A stretch of 64,000 nucleotides of DNA from Cordilura impudica (lineage: Eukaryota; Arthropoda; Insecta; Diptera; Scathophagidae): NCBI GenBank assembly GCA_963682025.1, contig OY821521.1, positions 52,866,261-52,930,260 of the forward strand. The letters run 5' to 3'. The notes under the pieces were generated by a model, which worked only from the letters and a program-made list of their open reading frames with translations, ran no database searches and was not told the DNA's origin. A program made the translations under genes and the position numbers. Each line of letters opens with the position of its first letter. Positions within the stretch are counted from its first letter, which is position 1. Shown here piece by piece: positions 11,628-22,424 of this stretch.

Positions 11628-12232
11628 TACCAGTATGTGGTCCGTCCGTCTGTGTGTCCATGTAAACCTTTAATCAAACTGCAGGTCGCAAATATGAATA
11701 TATTATGATGAAATTTGGTATATAAGCTTTCATCGGCCATGGGATAAACGCTATTGAAACTGGCCTAGCCCCCATACAAATGACCCCTATAAAATCGACA
11801 TAAATTGCCATAAGATCCAAATTGTCATATAGATCTTAGTCAAATTGGGTTTGTATGTGTTTATTACATTCACTAATGAATAGTCCAAAAACGGTCCCTA
11901 TGGGACAACTCTTGGTCATAGGCCTCATATAGAGCTGCATCCCGGTCTTCACTTAAATCTATCAAAAAACAAAAATTTTTTGTATTTTCGGAAAATACAA
12001 GAGACTTTACCAACCATGGTCAGGATCGGTCCATTTTTGGACCTAGTCCCCATATAGACATAGCATCCGATATGAACATTTTCATATCTGCAGCCAAAAA
12101 AATTAATGAAAATGCCACTCAAATTTGGTTTATGCTTATTTTCTATATACAATTAATTGGGCCTAAGAGAGAGGGTCTCTAAACGCATGGTATAGGGTAT
12201 CATATCCGACCGACTATAATTTTCTTACTTGT
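11628..12232 (-). mobile_element. family A copy with internal deletion, inside array
   Basis: Reads TATACCCTATACCAGTATGTGG to TTCTTACTTG. The deletion joins the terminal ATACCCTATACC directly to the CCGTCCGTC tract, removing ~110 bases of tail. The palindrome is damaged (CATATCCGACCGACTATAAT). Confidence 0.7.
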
Positions 12233-12853
12233 TTATTTTTCATTTTTCCTTTTTTATTTTTCGTTTATAATTTTTAATTTTTTATTTTTCATGTTTTATT
12301 TTTCATTTATCATTTTTCATTTTTTATTTTTCATTTTTCATTCTTCATTTTTCTTTTTTCATTTTTAATTTTTTATTTTTCATTTTTTATTTTCCATTTT
12401 TCGTTTTTTATTTTTGATTTTCAATTTTTTATTTTTAAATTTTTTATTTTTCATTTTTCATTTTTTATTTTTAATTTTTGATTTTGATTTTTTATTTTTT
12501 ATTCCTAATTTTTTATTCTTAATTTTCATTTTTCATATTTTCTTTTTCATTTTTCATTTATCCATTTTTCATTTTTATTTTTTAATTTTTTATTATTGTT
12601 TTTCATTTTTCATTTTTCATTTTTCACTTTTAATTGCTTGTTTTACATTTTTCATTTTTTATTTTTAGTTTTTCATTTTACATTTTTTATTTTTTATTTT
12701 TCGTTTTTCTTTCTTCTTTTTCCTTTTTTCATTTTTCATTTTAATTTTTCATTTTTTATTTTTAATATTTTGTTTTTCATTTTTAATTTTTCATTTTTAA
12801 TTTTTTTTTTTTTCATATTCTATTTTTCATTTTTTATTTTGATCTTTAGTTTG
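12233..12853 (+). repeat. (TTTTTNA)n degenerate heptamer array
   Basis: Second segment of the heptamer array in K copy 1. Phe/Ile-only frames at 12414-12668 and 12596-12883 are artefacts. Confidence 0.85.
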
Positions 12854-13592
12854 ATGATAATGACTTTGTGCTGCTGTTTGTAACAACCAAAAATATTTGA
12901 CCTAGACCCATCTTTTATTATACCGATCGAATCAGAATCACTTTTTGAATCGATTTAACTATGTCCATCCGTCTGTGCGTCCATGTAAACCTTGTAATCA
13001 AACTGCAGGTGGCAAATATGAATATATTTTGATGAAATTTGGTACATAAACTTTCATCAGTCATGGGATGAACGCTGTTAAAACTGGTGAGAATCGGTCC
13101 ATGTTCAGACCTAGCCCCCATACAAATGACCCATATAAAATCGACATAAATTGCCATAAGATCCAAATTGTCTTATAGATCTTAGTCAAATTGGGCTAGT
13201 ATGTGTTTATTACATCCATTAGTCCAAAAACGGTCCCTATGGGACAACTCTTGGTCATAGGCCCCATATAGAGCTGCTTCCCGATCTTCACTTAAATCTA
13301 CCAAAAAACAAAAATATTGCACTGATTCTTCTCAAATTTTGTTTGAGAAAAGTACAAGACTTTACCAACCATGGTCAGGATCGGTCCATTTTTGGACCTA
13401 GTCCCCATATAGATATATCATCCGATATCAACTTTTTCATATCTGCAGCCAAAATTAATAAAAATCCCACTCAAATTTGGTTTATGCTTATTTTTTATAT
13501 CCAATCAGTTGGGCCTAAGAGATAGGGTCCCTAAACGCATGGTAAAGGGTATCGTATATTCGGTCTAGACCGACTATAATTTTTTTACTTGT
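12854..13592 (-). mobile_element. family A copy, lacking outer tip, inside array
   Basis: Begins at GATAATGACTTTGTGCTGC, so the outer ATACCCTATACCAC tip is missing. It ends with an intact CGGTCTAGACCGACTATAAT palindrome and TTTACTTG. The microsatellite is reduced to CCATCCGTC. Confidence 0.7.
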
Positions 13593-13794
13593 TTATTTTT
13601 CATTTCTCATTTTTTATTTTTAAATTTTCTTTTTCAAACAGGTTATTACATATCACAATTTTTTCACCAATACAATCATAAGTCACACCGATTTTTTCTT
13701 CCGTATTACATCTTACGTTGTTTGTGTGATTGTATTGTGAAATAGATTTTTACCCCCAGCACATTTCGATATTTACACATCAAAATTTAATTTA

Positions 13795-13974
13795 AATATA
13801 TTCATATTTGCGACCTGCAGTTTGATTATAAGATTTACATAGACACATAGGCAGACAGACAGGTGGACAGACGGACGGGCTTCGCTAAATCGGCTCAGCA
13901 AATGATTCTAAGTAGAGCGTTGTTTATATTTTGCCTTATATATATACGACCTCAGATTGTGGTAAAGGGTATAA
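13795..13974 (+). repeat. family A tail fragment
   Basis: TTCATATTTGCGACCTGCAG through a CAGACAGACAGG tract to GTGGTAAAGGGTATAAAA. Only the last ~180 bases of the family are present, abutting the K right end. Confidence 0.6.
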
Positions 13975-14563
13975 AAAGTTGAATATTGGTACTTTTTATA
14001 ATTTCTAATATCTTCGTTATGTATCCATAGATTTTCTTTTGCAATTTATTGACTTCTTTGTAGAAAAACAGGTTTTGTTCGAGAGAGGAAAATTAACTTG
14101 GCTTTTCTTGATTTAGATTTTTCCCGATTTTCGCTCTATTTTTGAAATTTAAATTTGGGTTCGAAGAAAGCAATTTATTTTTCAAATTTCTGACAATTGT
14201 ACTTAAGGTAGTAATTTTATTTGACAGCAATGTTTTTGCAATTTGTAAAAATTTTTAAATTTATATTCCGATATATTTCTCGCTCGATATATATTCTTAA
14301 TAGTGAAACCACTTCTTAAAAAAAAAATTTTTTTATTCAAACCTAAAAATACTCCATTTTTAAGTTATTTCATTTGGAATACAGCTTTACGCACAAAATC
14401 GAACGTGAACCTTTAAAAACCTTTAAATAACTTTTGAAAGATATTTTTATATACTCTCTTATTTGTTTGGAAGCTTAAATACTTAACACTTAAAATAATT
14501 AATTTGTGATATATTTTTCTTAATATTTTTTTTTTGTTAAATACAAAACAAATTCTTTCTTAC
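13975..14563. other. AT-rich stretch, probable intron of the 14.6-kb exon
   Basis: No gene or repeat seen. If the exon at 14564-14796 is real, its minus-strand intron begins here with GTAAGA at 14563-14558. Confidence 0.35.
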
Positions 14564-14796
14564 CTGGGTATTTGTAAAGCTATTTCATCTAAACTGTCCG
14601 ATGGACTCATAGGTGTCTTTTCAAAAAGACGCGATGGTGCCAATGTCAAATGTCCCGTTGAGTCGCTGACACAACGAAACACTTTGGCACCACGCCGCTG
14701 ACGCTGTTGCTGCCGATGTCGCTGTTCGGCTCGCTTTTTACGTTTACTCTCCTCAGCACGCTGGAGATTGTGCAAACGGAAGAAGAACATAGACAT
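14564..14796 (-). CDS. probable first coding exon of an unrecognised host gene
   Basis: A 77-codon frame opens with ATG at 14796-14794 and reads MSMFFFRLHNLQRAEE, then a very basic Arg/Lys/Gln run (about residues 17-36, including a short QQQ tract), then a more ordinary segment with APSRLFEKTPMSPSDSLDEI. It ends at CCCAG|GTAAGA (14568-14558), a good splice donor, after two bases of codon 78. Base composition here is near 48 percent GC, unlike the flanks. Ser/Pro/Thr content after the basic run could hold phosphorylation sites. I do not recognise the protein. No further exon was identified between this site and the window start, so the rest lies across a long intron or beyond position 1. Confidence 0.55.
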
Positions 14797-15704
14797 TCTA
14801 TAGATTTTGTGTGGTTACGAAATATTTTTTAATTTCTTTTCTCAATTTTTTAAGCAGAAAAAATGGAAAAATATTTTACAATTGTTGCAAAATTTAAAAA
14901 CAATTTTTATTCTGAATGATGTAGTGATTGTTAGTTTTTATTTGCGGCGCATTTAATTTATGTGCATAAAATTTTGAGTTCAATTCATTTGTTGAAAGCA
15001 ATTTATTGTTGTTGTTATTTTTTGTGTTTGAGGTAGTTTTGAAAACCAATTTTATAAAAATTTCAAATTGTTTCAAAAGCATTGTATTTAAGTGTTTATG
15101 AAGTATTAAATTAAATTGATTAGTTTTTGATTAGTTACAATAAGAAGAATACTGGGAGTTTTTTGTATTTTTTTTATTTTTTTTTTGTAAATTTTCAGTT
15201 TGTATTTTGTTTTAGTGTAGAATATGTAGAAGTATACATTAAACAAGCACATTCGAGTGTAAAGCAAATTTTAAAAATCAATTAATTTTAAACTACAACT
15301 ATAACAACAATAAAATAAACAAAAAAAAAAAAGTTATGTATTGAATAAAAAAAAAAAAGATATGATACATATTTAAGAATGAAACTATTAAGTTTATACG
15401 GACTAGTAAAAAAAATATATTACTACATAAATAAAATAGCTTAAGTCTTCAATAGAAAATTTTTAGGAACAAATTATATTTATGTGAAAAACATGCATTC
15501 GAAAAAAATTATTCTAAAAAAAAAAAATCAAATATTTTTATATTTATTATTATTATTTATATTTATGAATCAAAATTGGCGACTAATTGAAAAATGTTAA
15601 TTTATCTTCTAGGAAAATAATTTATTATATTTAAAATTCGCTTGAAACAGAATCGCGCCATCAGTAAGTTTTGTCACATTTTTAGAAGTCAACCATCATT
15701 CTCA
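14797..15704. other. AT-rich region, possible 5' UTR or upstream sequence of the exon
   Basis: No repeat family recognised. It lies upstream of the minus-strand exon; runs of A and T and a TTGTTGTTGTTA tract at 15004-15016 occur. No clear TATA box can be assigned. Confidence 0.3.
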
Positions 15705-16040
15705 TTAGGTTGGCCATGTGTCAACAACATAACCTTGATATATTAGCGAATTTGTTATCAGCATCATATATTTTCTTGTTGCGAAAAATGTCGTGTTTTT
15801 AACCGAATAAGCTTCGTTTGCAGAAGCTTTCAATTTACTTCCTCAATTTGAAAAAAATTGCAGCTGAGGCGCGTCGATTGCTTGCAGAAGCATATTGCGA
15901 GGCTGTTTTGAGTGAGGGAAGATGTCGTGAGTGCTAACAAAAGTTTAAGAACGGTGAATTTGACATTGATCGTAGCGAAAGTATAAAAAGACGCGGAATG
16001 GGAAATTTTATTATCTTGTACCTGCACTTCTCTTCGACTA
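15705..16040 (+). pseudogene. mariner-like element relic (transposase N terminus)
   Basis: Starts with TTAGGTTGGC, the typical outer end of mariner-family inverted repeats. At about 15845-15945 the plus strand encodes KKIAAEARRLLAEAYCEAVL, corresponding to the conserved N-terminal helix-turn-helix of mariner transposases (pattern 'KKtAAEahRlLvEvYGehaLSe..CRdWF'). After CRE.. the frame shifts and continues as FKNGEFDIDRSES, matching the 'FK.GdFdvedKeR' segment. The remainder including the DD34D catalytic core is gone. It is an old 5' fragment with at least one frameshift. Confidence 0.75.
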
Positions 16041-16214
16041 AAATCATTCCGGTATGATATAAAAATAAGGAAATTGCGCAGAATTCACATCATATGAAAA
16101 CGCCAAAAATTAGCACGATTCGTGGACATAAAGTATTCTTCGGATGCGGTATGCTATGCTACCAGTGTTAAACTATGGAATAAAACAGATTCCCTACCTT
16201 CAGCGGAAATTAAT
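16041..16214 (+). other. possible LINE tail fragment, weak
   Basis: One frame at about 16125-16235 reads YSSDAVCYATSVKLWNKTD, loosely like the 'R....f.v.avrLWNsLP' block at the end of Jockey/CR1-type reverse transcriptases. Evidence is weak. Confidence 0.2.
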
Positions 16215-16339
16215 TTGGTTTTAAAAAGAGGTGCTTTTTTATAATAAATGGAATTTTGTAAGAAAACGGACCTTTGAAGAAAAGGTATTTTTTAAGAAAA
16301 GGTATTTTTTAAGAACATCTACTTTTTTTTAAGGAAAAA
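16215..16339 (+). repeat. ~18-bp minisatellite, start of field
   Basis: First copies of the AAAAGGTATTTTTTAAG-type monomer, immediately before the family A copy at 16340. Confidence 0.6.
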
Positions 16340-17120
16340 CAAGTGAGAAAATTATAGTCGGTCTAGACCGCCTAAATGATACCCTATACCATGGTTTAGA
16401 GACCTTATCTCTTCGGTCCAACTAATTGGATATAGAAAATAAGCATAAACCAAATTTGAGTGGCATTTTTATTAATTTTTTTGGCTGCAGATATGAAAAA
16501 GTTCATAACTAGTGTTATATTTGTATGGGGTAATAGGTTGAAAAATGGACCAATCCTGACCATATTTGAAAAATTCACCTATATTTTGAAAAAACTTATA
16601 CATACCAAATTTGAGAAAAATCTGTACAATATATTTGATTTTTGATAGATTTAAATGCAGATCGGAAGCAACTTTATATGGGGCCTATGACTAAGAATTA
16701 TCCTATAGGCATCATTTTTGGACAAATCGATATAATAAACATATACAAACCCAATTTGACTGAGATCTATATGATAATTTACATCTTATGGCAATTTATG
16801 TCGATTTCATAGGGGTCATTTGTATGGGGACTAGGTCTGAACATGGACTGAATTTCACCAATTTAAAAAGCGTTCATCTGTGGCAGATTTAAGCTTATAT
16901 ACCAAATTTCATCAAAATATATTCATATTTGCGACCTGTGTTTGATTACAAGTTTTACATGGACACACAGACGGACGGACGGACATCGCTAAATCGACTC
17001 AGAAAGTGATTCTGAGTCGATCGGTATAATAAAAGATGGGCATAGGTCAAATATTTTTGATGGTTACAAACAGCAGCACAAAGTCATTATACCCAATCCG
17101 CATAGTGGTATAGAGTATAA
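16340..17120 (+). mobile_element. DINE-1-like repeat (family A) inserted in minisatellite
   Basis: CAAGTGAGAAAATTATAG to GTATAGAGTATAAAA, tetranucleotide tract at 16971-16984. It has minisatellite monomers on both sides, which suggests it inserted into the array. Confidence 0.7.
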
Positions 17121-18389
17121 AAGTGTAATTTTTACAAACGGGTAGTTTTTTTAAATAATGTACTTCTGTCAGAGCTACTTTGTTGCGAAAAATTACTTTT
17201 TAAGAACAGGTACTTTTTGAAGTAAGATAACTTCCTTTTTTGAGAAAAGGTACTTTTTTAGATAAAGGTACTTTGTTAGAAAAATGTACTTTTTTGCAAA
17301 AAAAAAAGTAATTTATTAGTAAAAGGTACTTTTTTAGAAAAAGGTACTTTTTAGAAGTGGTACTTTTTTAGAAAAAGGTACTTTTTTAGAAAAAGGTACT
17401 TTTTCAGAAAAAGGAACTTTTTTAGAAAAGGTACTTTTTTAGAAAAAGGTACTTTTTTTAGAAAATTGTACTTTTTAGAAATAGGAACTCTTTTGGAAAA
17501 AGATACTTTTTTAGATGAAGGCATTTTTTTAGAATAAGTACTTTTTTAGAAACAGGTACTTTTTTAGAAAAAGTTGCTTTTTAAGAACAGGTACTTTTTG
17601 AAGTAAGATTACTTCCTTTTTTGAGAAAACGTATTTTTTTCGAAAAAGGTACTTTTTTAGAAAGAGGTACTTTTTTTGAAAAAGGTACTTGAAAGAGGTA
17701 CTTTTTTTTTTGGAAAAAAGTGCTTTTTTAGAAAAGGTACTTTTTTAAACAAAGGTGCTTTTTAAAAAGGCTAATTTTTTAGAAAAAGGTACTTTTTTAG
17801 AAAAGGGTGCTTTTTTAGAAAAAGGTACTTTTTTAGGCAAAGGTGCATTTTTATTGAAATTCGTGATTTTTATATAATATACTTTTTAAAGAACAGAAAA
17901 AATACTTTTTTAAGAAAAAGCTATTTTTTAAGAAAAATACCTTTTTATGAAATTTTCCTTTCTTATAAAAAGGTGCTTCTTTTAGAAGTATTTTGTTGCG
18001 AACACATACTATTTTTTATGTATTTTTTTTTATTTAGATAACGTATCTCTTTGAAAAAGCACTTTTTTAAGAAAATATACCTTTTGCAGAAAGGTTACTT
18101 TTTGGAACAGGTACTTTTGTAAGAAAAGGTACATCTTATATAAACTCTACTTTTTTTTAAAATGAATAATTTTTTGACTAAAGCTAATTTCTTACAAAAA
18201 AGTTGTTTATTTAATAAGAAGTACTTTTTTATGAAAACGTATTTTTTAATAGAATTAAAGGTTTTAGGAAAATGTACTTTTCGAGGAAAATGTGTTTTTT
18301 TAAGAAGACGTACTGTACGTACTGTTTTAAGAAAACGTAAATTTTTAAAAAAAGGTATTTTTTCAAGAAAAGTTACTTATTAAAGAAAA
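17121..18389 (+). repeat. ~18-bp minisatellite (GGTACTTTTTTAGAAAAA)
   Basis: Degenerate monomers with the core AAAAAGGTACTTTTTTAG. Best-preserved tandem runs are at about 17320-17520. The consistent GGTAC...AAG polarity shows one strand orientation. Confidence 0.85.
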
Positions 18390-18743
18390 CTAGTAGATTC
18401 CAGCGCTCGAAATTCGAGTGCAATTTCTAGATAACTTTATTTTTCAACTTAACCAATTCACAAACCAAAACCTTTTTGATTCATTATTATTGTGAATGAA
18501 GATAACAAACAGATTAATAAATTTAATACACACACATAGCATATGTATAATTTTATGTATGTGTTAGTAGCAACTTTAAATGCAATTTACTCAAAATAAA
18601 GGAAAAAATTTTAAATTCTGTAAATCTGGTGAACAGCTAAAAAGAAATACCTTTCAAAAAATATACGCTAGGTCAAAATCGGGATAAAACAGTACAACAA
18701 AACATCGGTAACAAAAAATCGTCTAGCCTATTAATATTATAGA
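18390..18743 (-). mobile_element. Helitron-like non-autonomous element (family F)
   Basis: Read on the minus strand it starts TCTATAATATTAATAGGC and ends ...GGAATCTACTAG. Ten or so bases before the end is the hairpin CACTCGAATTTCGAGCGC. The flanking bases are A before TC and T after CTAG, with no target duplication. TC start, hairpin then CTAG/CTAA end and A|T insertion are the defining marks of Helitrons. The 354-bp body has no coding sequence. It sits inside the minisatellite field. Confidence 0.75.
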
Positions 18744-20290
18744 TGTACTTTTTTAGGAAAAGGTAATTTTTAAGAAAACGTACTTTTTGAAGAATATGTA
18801 CTGTTTGAAGAAAACGTACATTTTTAAGGAAAGGTACTTCTTCAAGAAAGGTACTTACCAAAGAAAAGATATTTTTATTTAAAAGATATTTTAAAAATCT
18901 ACTCTTTTAAGCGTACTTTTTTTTAAAAAAAAGTTACTTTATTAAGGAAAGGTATTTTTTACGATAAACTAATTTCTTTAAAAAGGGAATTTTTTAAGTG
19001 AAGCTAAATTTTTAAGAAAAGTAGAATGTTTGAGAAAAGGATTCAATTTAATAACGGGTACTTTTTTTTGTAGAGAAGGTATCTTTTTAAGAAAAGCTAC
19101 TTATAAAAATTTATTTTTTTGGAAATATTATTTTTTTAAGAAAAAACACGTTCTGAAAAAAAGGTATTTTTTTGAGAAAAGTCAGTTATTACGAAAAGGT
19201 CCTTTTTGAAGACAAATGTACTTATGTAAGAAAATATACTCCTCTAAGAAAAGCTACTTTTTTTTAAGAAAACGTAGTTTGTTAAGACAAGATACTTTTT
19301 AAAGAAGAGGTATGTTTTTAAGAAAAAGTACTTTTCAAGAAAAGACACTTTTTTAAGCAAAAGTATTTTTTTTAAAGAAAAAGTGCGTTTTTAAGAAAAG
19401 GAACTTAAAATATAAATTTTTATGTGAAGGTACTATTTGACGCAAAAGTACATGTTTTTTTTAGCAAAAGTTACTGTTTGACGAACAGGAGCTTTTTTAA
19501 GAAAGGGTAGTTTTTAGTAAATATTAATTCTGAGCCAAAGGCACTTTATTACGAAGACTTTTTCAGAATAGGTACTTTTTACGAAAATATACTTTTTTAA
19601 GGAAATATATTCGCACTTTTCTAAGAAAATATACAATTATAAGAAAAGGTACTTTTCTTAGATAAGGTTCTTTTGAAGAAAAGCTGCTATTTCAAGAAAA
19701 GATAATTTTTAAGAAAAGGTACCTTTTTTAAGAAAAGGCACTTTTCTATGAAAATTTAAATTTTAAGAAAAGATACTGTTTTAAGAAAATGTACTTTTTT
19801 AAGAAAATGTTAACTTTTAAGAAAAGGTGCTTTTTAAGCATGTGAATTTTTTAAAGAAAATGTACTTTCTTAAGCAAATGTACTTTTTAAAAAAATTCCT
19901 TTTTGATATAAGGAAGGTAATTTTTAAGAAAAGGTACTTCTTTAAGAAAAGGTACTTTTTTAAGAAAAGGTACTTTTTTAAGAAAAGGTACTTTTTTAAG
20001 AAGAGGTACTTTTTTAAGAAAAGGTGCTCTTTTAATCAGATGTACATTTTTAAGAAAACGTACTTTTTTTAGAAATGTTACTTTCCTAAGAAAGGTACTT
20101 TTTAAGAACAGGTACTATTTAAGAAAAATTTTATTTTTAAGAAGAGATACTTTTCTAAGAAAATTTGGTTTTTTAAGAAAATGTACTCTTTTAGGAAAAC
20201 TTACTTTTTCTAAAAAAGTTAAATTTTTTAAGAAAATGTACATTTAGTTCCAATTAATGGTACTTTTTTAAGAAAGTACATGTTCAAGAA
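18744..20290 (+). repeat. ~18-bp minisatellite, long diverged tract
   Basis: Monomers TTTTTAAGAAAAGGTAC. The most regular block is 19915-20030 with seven near-identical copies. Open frames at 18162-18383 and 19827-20072 are translations of the repeat. Confidence 0.85.
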
Positions 20291-20870
20291 GATATATTTT
20301 TAGATATGATTAAATTTCTTAGACTGAGATTGTGGCATATCAAATTAACACACTCCTGTATAATTTCAGGAAAAAGTCCAACTCTAGGCTTTGTGTTTCA
20401 AATATCCTGTCTTTCTGTATATTGTATCAACGATGTTAATCCCATATCCTTATTATCCTACCCCTCAACCCATTCTATTTATCAAATAATACACTATTTA
20501 AAATGTATAAATTTATATAATAGAATTTAAAATTAAGTACGCAAACGTTTTGTAAATATAATCTTTAAAAAATATATCTATGGTCACAAGCGATAATCGC
20601 CTAAGTCGACTTAAGAACGATTTGATTTACGATTTATATTTACGTGACCTAAGTCGTAAAGAAGCCCCATTACATTTATATAAAAAGTTACTTTTGTCAA
20701 AAGCATGATTTTGGACTTATGCGGTTAATGCTTGTAAACACAGATATATATTGCCACCTAATAGCTCAAGGCCTTGCTGCTATAGCTTCATATAATATCT
20801 AGTATGTTTATGTATGTATTTCTGTATTATCTAAATCTTAAATAAATAAATAAAATAGATAGATAAGAAC
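20291..20870. other. non-array island with possible LINE 3' tail
   Basis: A break in the minisatellite. At 20800-20868 the sequence ends in ATCTAAATCTTAAATAAATAAATAAAAT, similar to the (AAAT)n 3' tail of the LINE relic at 61085. The rest is unrecognised; the 74-codon frame at 20306-20530 has no motifs. Confidence 0.3.
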
Positions 20871-21166
20871 ATTAACTTTTTTAAAAAAAGGATACTTTTT
20901 TTTTTTTTAGCTAAAGGCACTTTTTTTAAAGAGGCTTTTTAAATAAAAGCCACTTTTAAAGAAAACGAAAAGCCACTTTTTAAAGAAAATGTATTTTTTT
21001 GAGAAAACACCTTATTTAAATACTCAAATACTTTATAATAAGTAACTTTTATAAAAACGTACGTTAAAAGAATTTCTTTCTTAGGCAAACGCACTTTTAT
21101 AAGAAAAGTTACTTTTTCAAGGCAAACTGTTTTTTAGGACAATCTACTTTTTAACACAGATATTTT
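20871..21166 (+). repeat. ~18-bp minisatellite, degenerate
   Basis: AAAGCCACTTTT and AAGAAAAGTTACTTTTT monomers, more diverged than upstream. Confidence 0.65.
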
Positions 21167-21888
21167 TATATCCTATACCACTATGTGGTTTGGGTATAAT
21201 GATTTTGTGCTGCTGTTTGTAACTACCAAAAATATTTGACATAGACCGATCGAATCAGAATCACTATCTGATTCGATTTAACGATGTCCGTCCGTCCGTC
21301 CGTCCGTGGTCACAAATATGAATATATTTTGATGAAATTTGGTATATAACCTTTTATCGCCCATAGGATGAACGCTGTTGAAACTGGTGAGAATCGGTCC
21401 ATGTTTAGACCTAGCCGCAATACAAATGACCCCTATGAAATCAACATAAATTGGCATAAGATCCAAATTATCATATAAATCTTCGTCAAATTGGGTTTGT
21501 ATGTGTTTATTACATCCGTTAATCAGTAGTCAAAAATGATGCCTATGGGACAACTCTTAGTCATAGGCCCCATATAGAACTGCTTCCCGATTTTCACTTA
21601 AGTCTATCAAAAAACAACAATATTGCACGGATTCTTTTAAAATTTTGTTTGTATATATTTTTGCGAAATACAAGAGACTTTACCAAACATTGTCAGGATC
21701 GGTTAATTTTTGGGCCTAGTCCCCATATAGATATAGCATCCGATATGAACTTTTTCATATCTGCAGCCAAAAAAATTAATAAAAATCCCACTCAAATTTG
21801 GTTTATGCTTATTTTCTATATCCAGTTAGTTGGGCCTGAGAGATAGGGTGTCTAAACGCATGGTATTGGGCATAATTTTCTTACTTGT
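21167..21888 (-). mobile_element. DINE-1-like repeat (family A) inserted in minisatellite
   Basis: TATATCCTATACCACTATGTGG to TTTTCTTACTTG on the minus strand. The palindrome region is deleted (GGTATTGGGCATAATTTTC). The tetranucleotide tract is at 21284-21305. Confidence 0.7.
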
Positions 21889-22424
21889 TTAAGAATAGGT
21901 AAGTATTTAAGAAAAGCTGAGTTTTTATGAAAATGCAATATTTTAAGAAAATTTATTTTTTTTTTTAATAATTTACTTTTTAAAGAAAATTTACTTTTTT
22001 TAACAAAGTACATTTATCAGCTAAATGCAATTTTTCACAAAAGATGCTTTTTGAAGAAAAGGTAATTTTTAAAGAAAAGGTAAGGTAAGAAAGGGTACCT
22101 TTTCAATAAAATATACTTTTTTAAGTTAAGTTAACTTTTTTGAAAAAGTAAATTTTTTTTATCAAAAGCTGCTCTTTTAAGGAAATATACTTTTTTAAGA
22201 AAAGGAACTTTTTAAAGAGAAGGTAAACAAAAATAATTTTCAGCTAAAGGTATTTTTTTAACAAATAGGCTTTATTAAGAAGAAAAAGTTTCTAAATAAA
22301 AATTTTATTTTAAGAAAAATTACTTTTTTAAGGAAAGGTACTTTTTAAGAAAAGTGACTTTTTTAAGAAAATTTACTTTTTTCGAAGGTATTTTGTGGGA
22401 CAAATGAATTCTTGTAGGAAAAGC
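21889..22424 (+). repeat. ~18-bp minisatellite
   Basis: Continuation of the AAGAAAAGGTACTTTTT array after the family A copy. Confidence 0.8.

Larger units (their letters stand above)
10801..13784 (+). mobile_element. K composite element, copy 1, with heptamer array
   Basis: Left end AATCATGCGAGTCCGATCACAGGGG plus a following ~130 bp (AAAGCGTCATCTATG, AATCAACTGCAGGGG) matches 49892-50040, the reverse of 40845-40975, and 62244-62404. Right end, from TTCAAACAGGTTATTACA to CCCCCAGCACATTTCGATATTTACACATC, matches 59155-59300 and the reverse of 38301-38440. The interior is a (TTTTTNA)n array (TTTTTCA, TTTTTTA, TTTTTAA, TTTTTCG) with two minus-strand family A copies. Intact terminal sequence in other copies contains AGATGTGTAAACATCT-type hairpins. 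No protein is encoded. Mechanism unknown; it may be a MITE or Helitron-like element whose interior became a repeat array. Confidence 0.55.

Noticed and set aside
12414..12883. Phe/Ile-rich frames resembling membrane proteins
   Set aside because: They are translations of the (TTTTTNA)n array; the same applies to 11466-11708, 38544-38747, 39446-39947 and 58201-58410.
19827..20072. Lys/Phe-rich frame with KKRYFF repeats
   Set aside because: Pure translation of the 18-bp minisatellite, whose period is a multiple of three.
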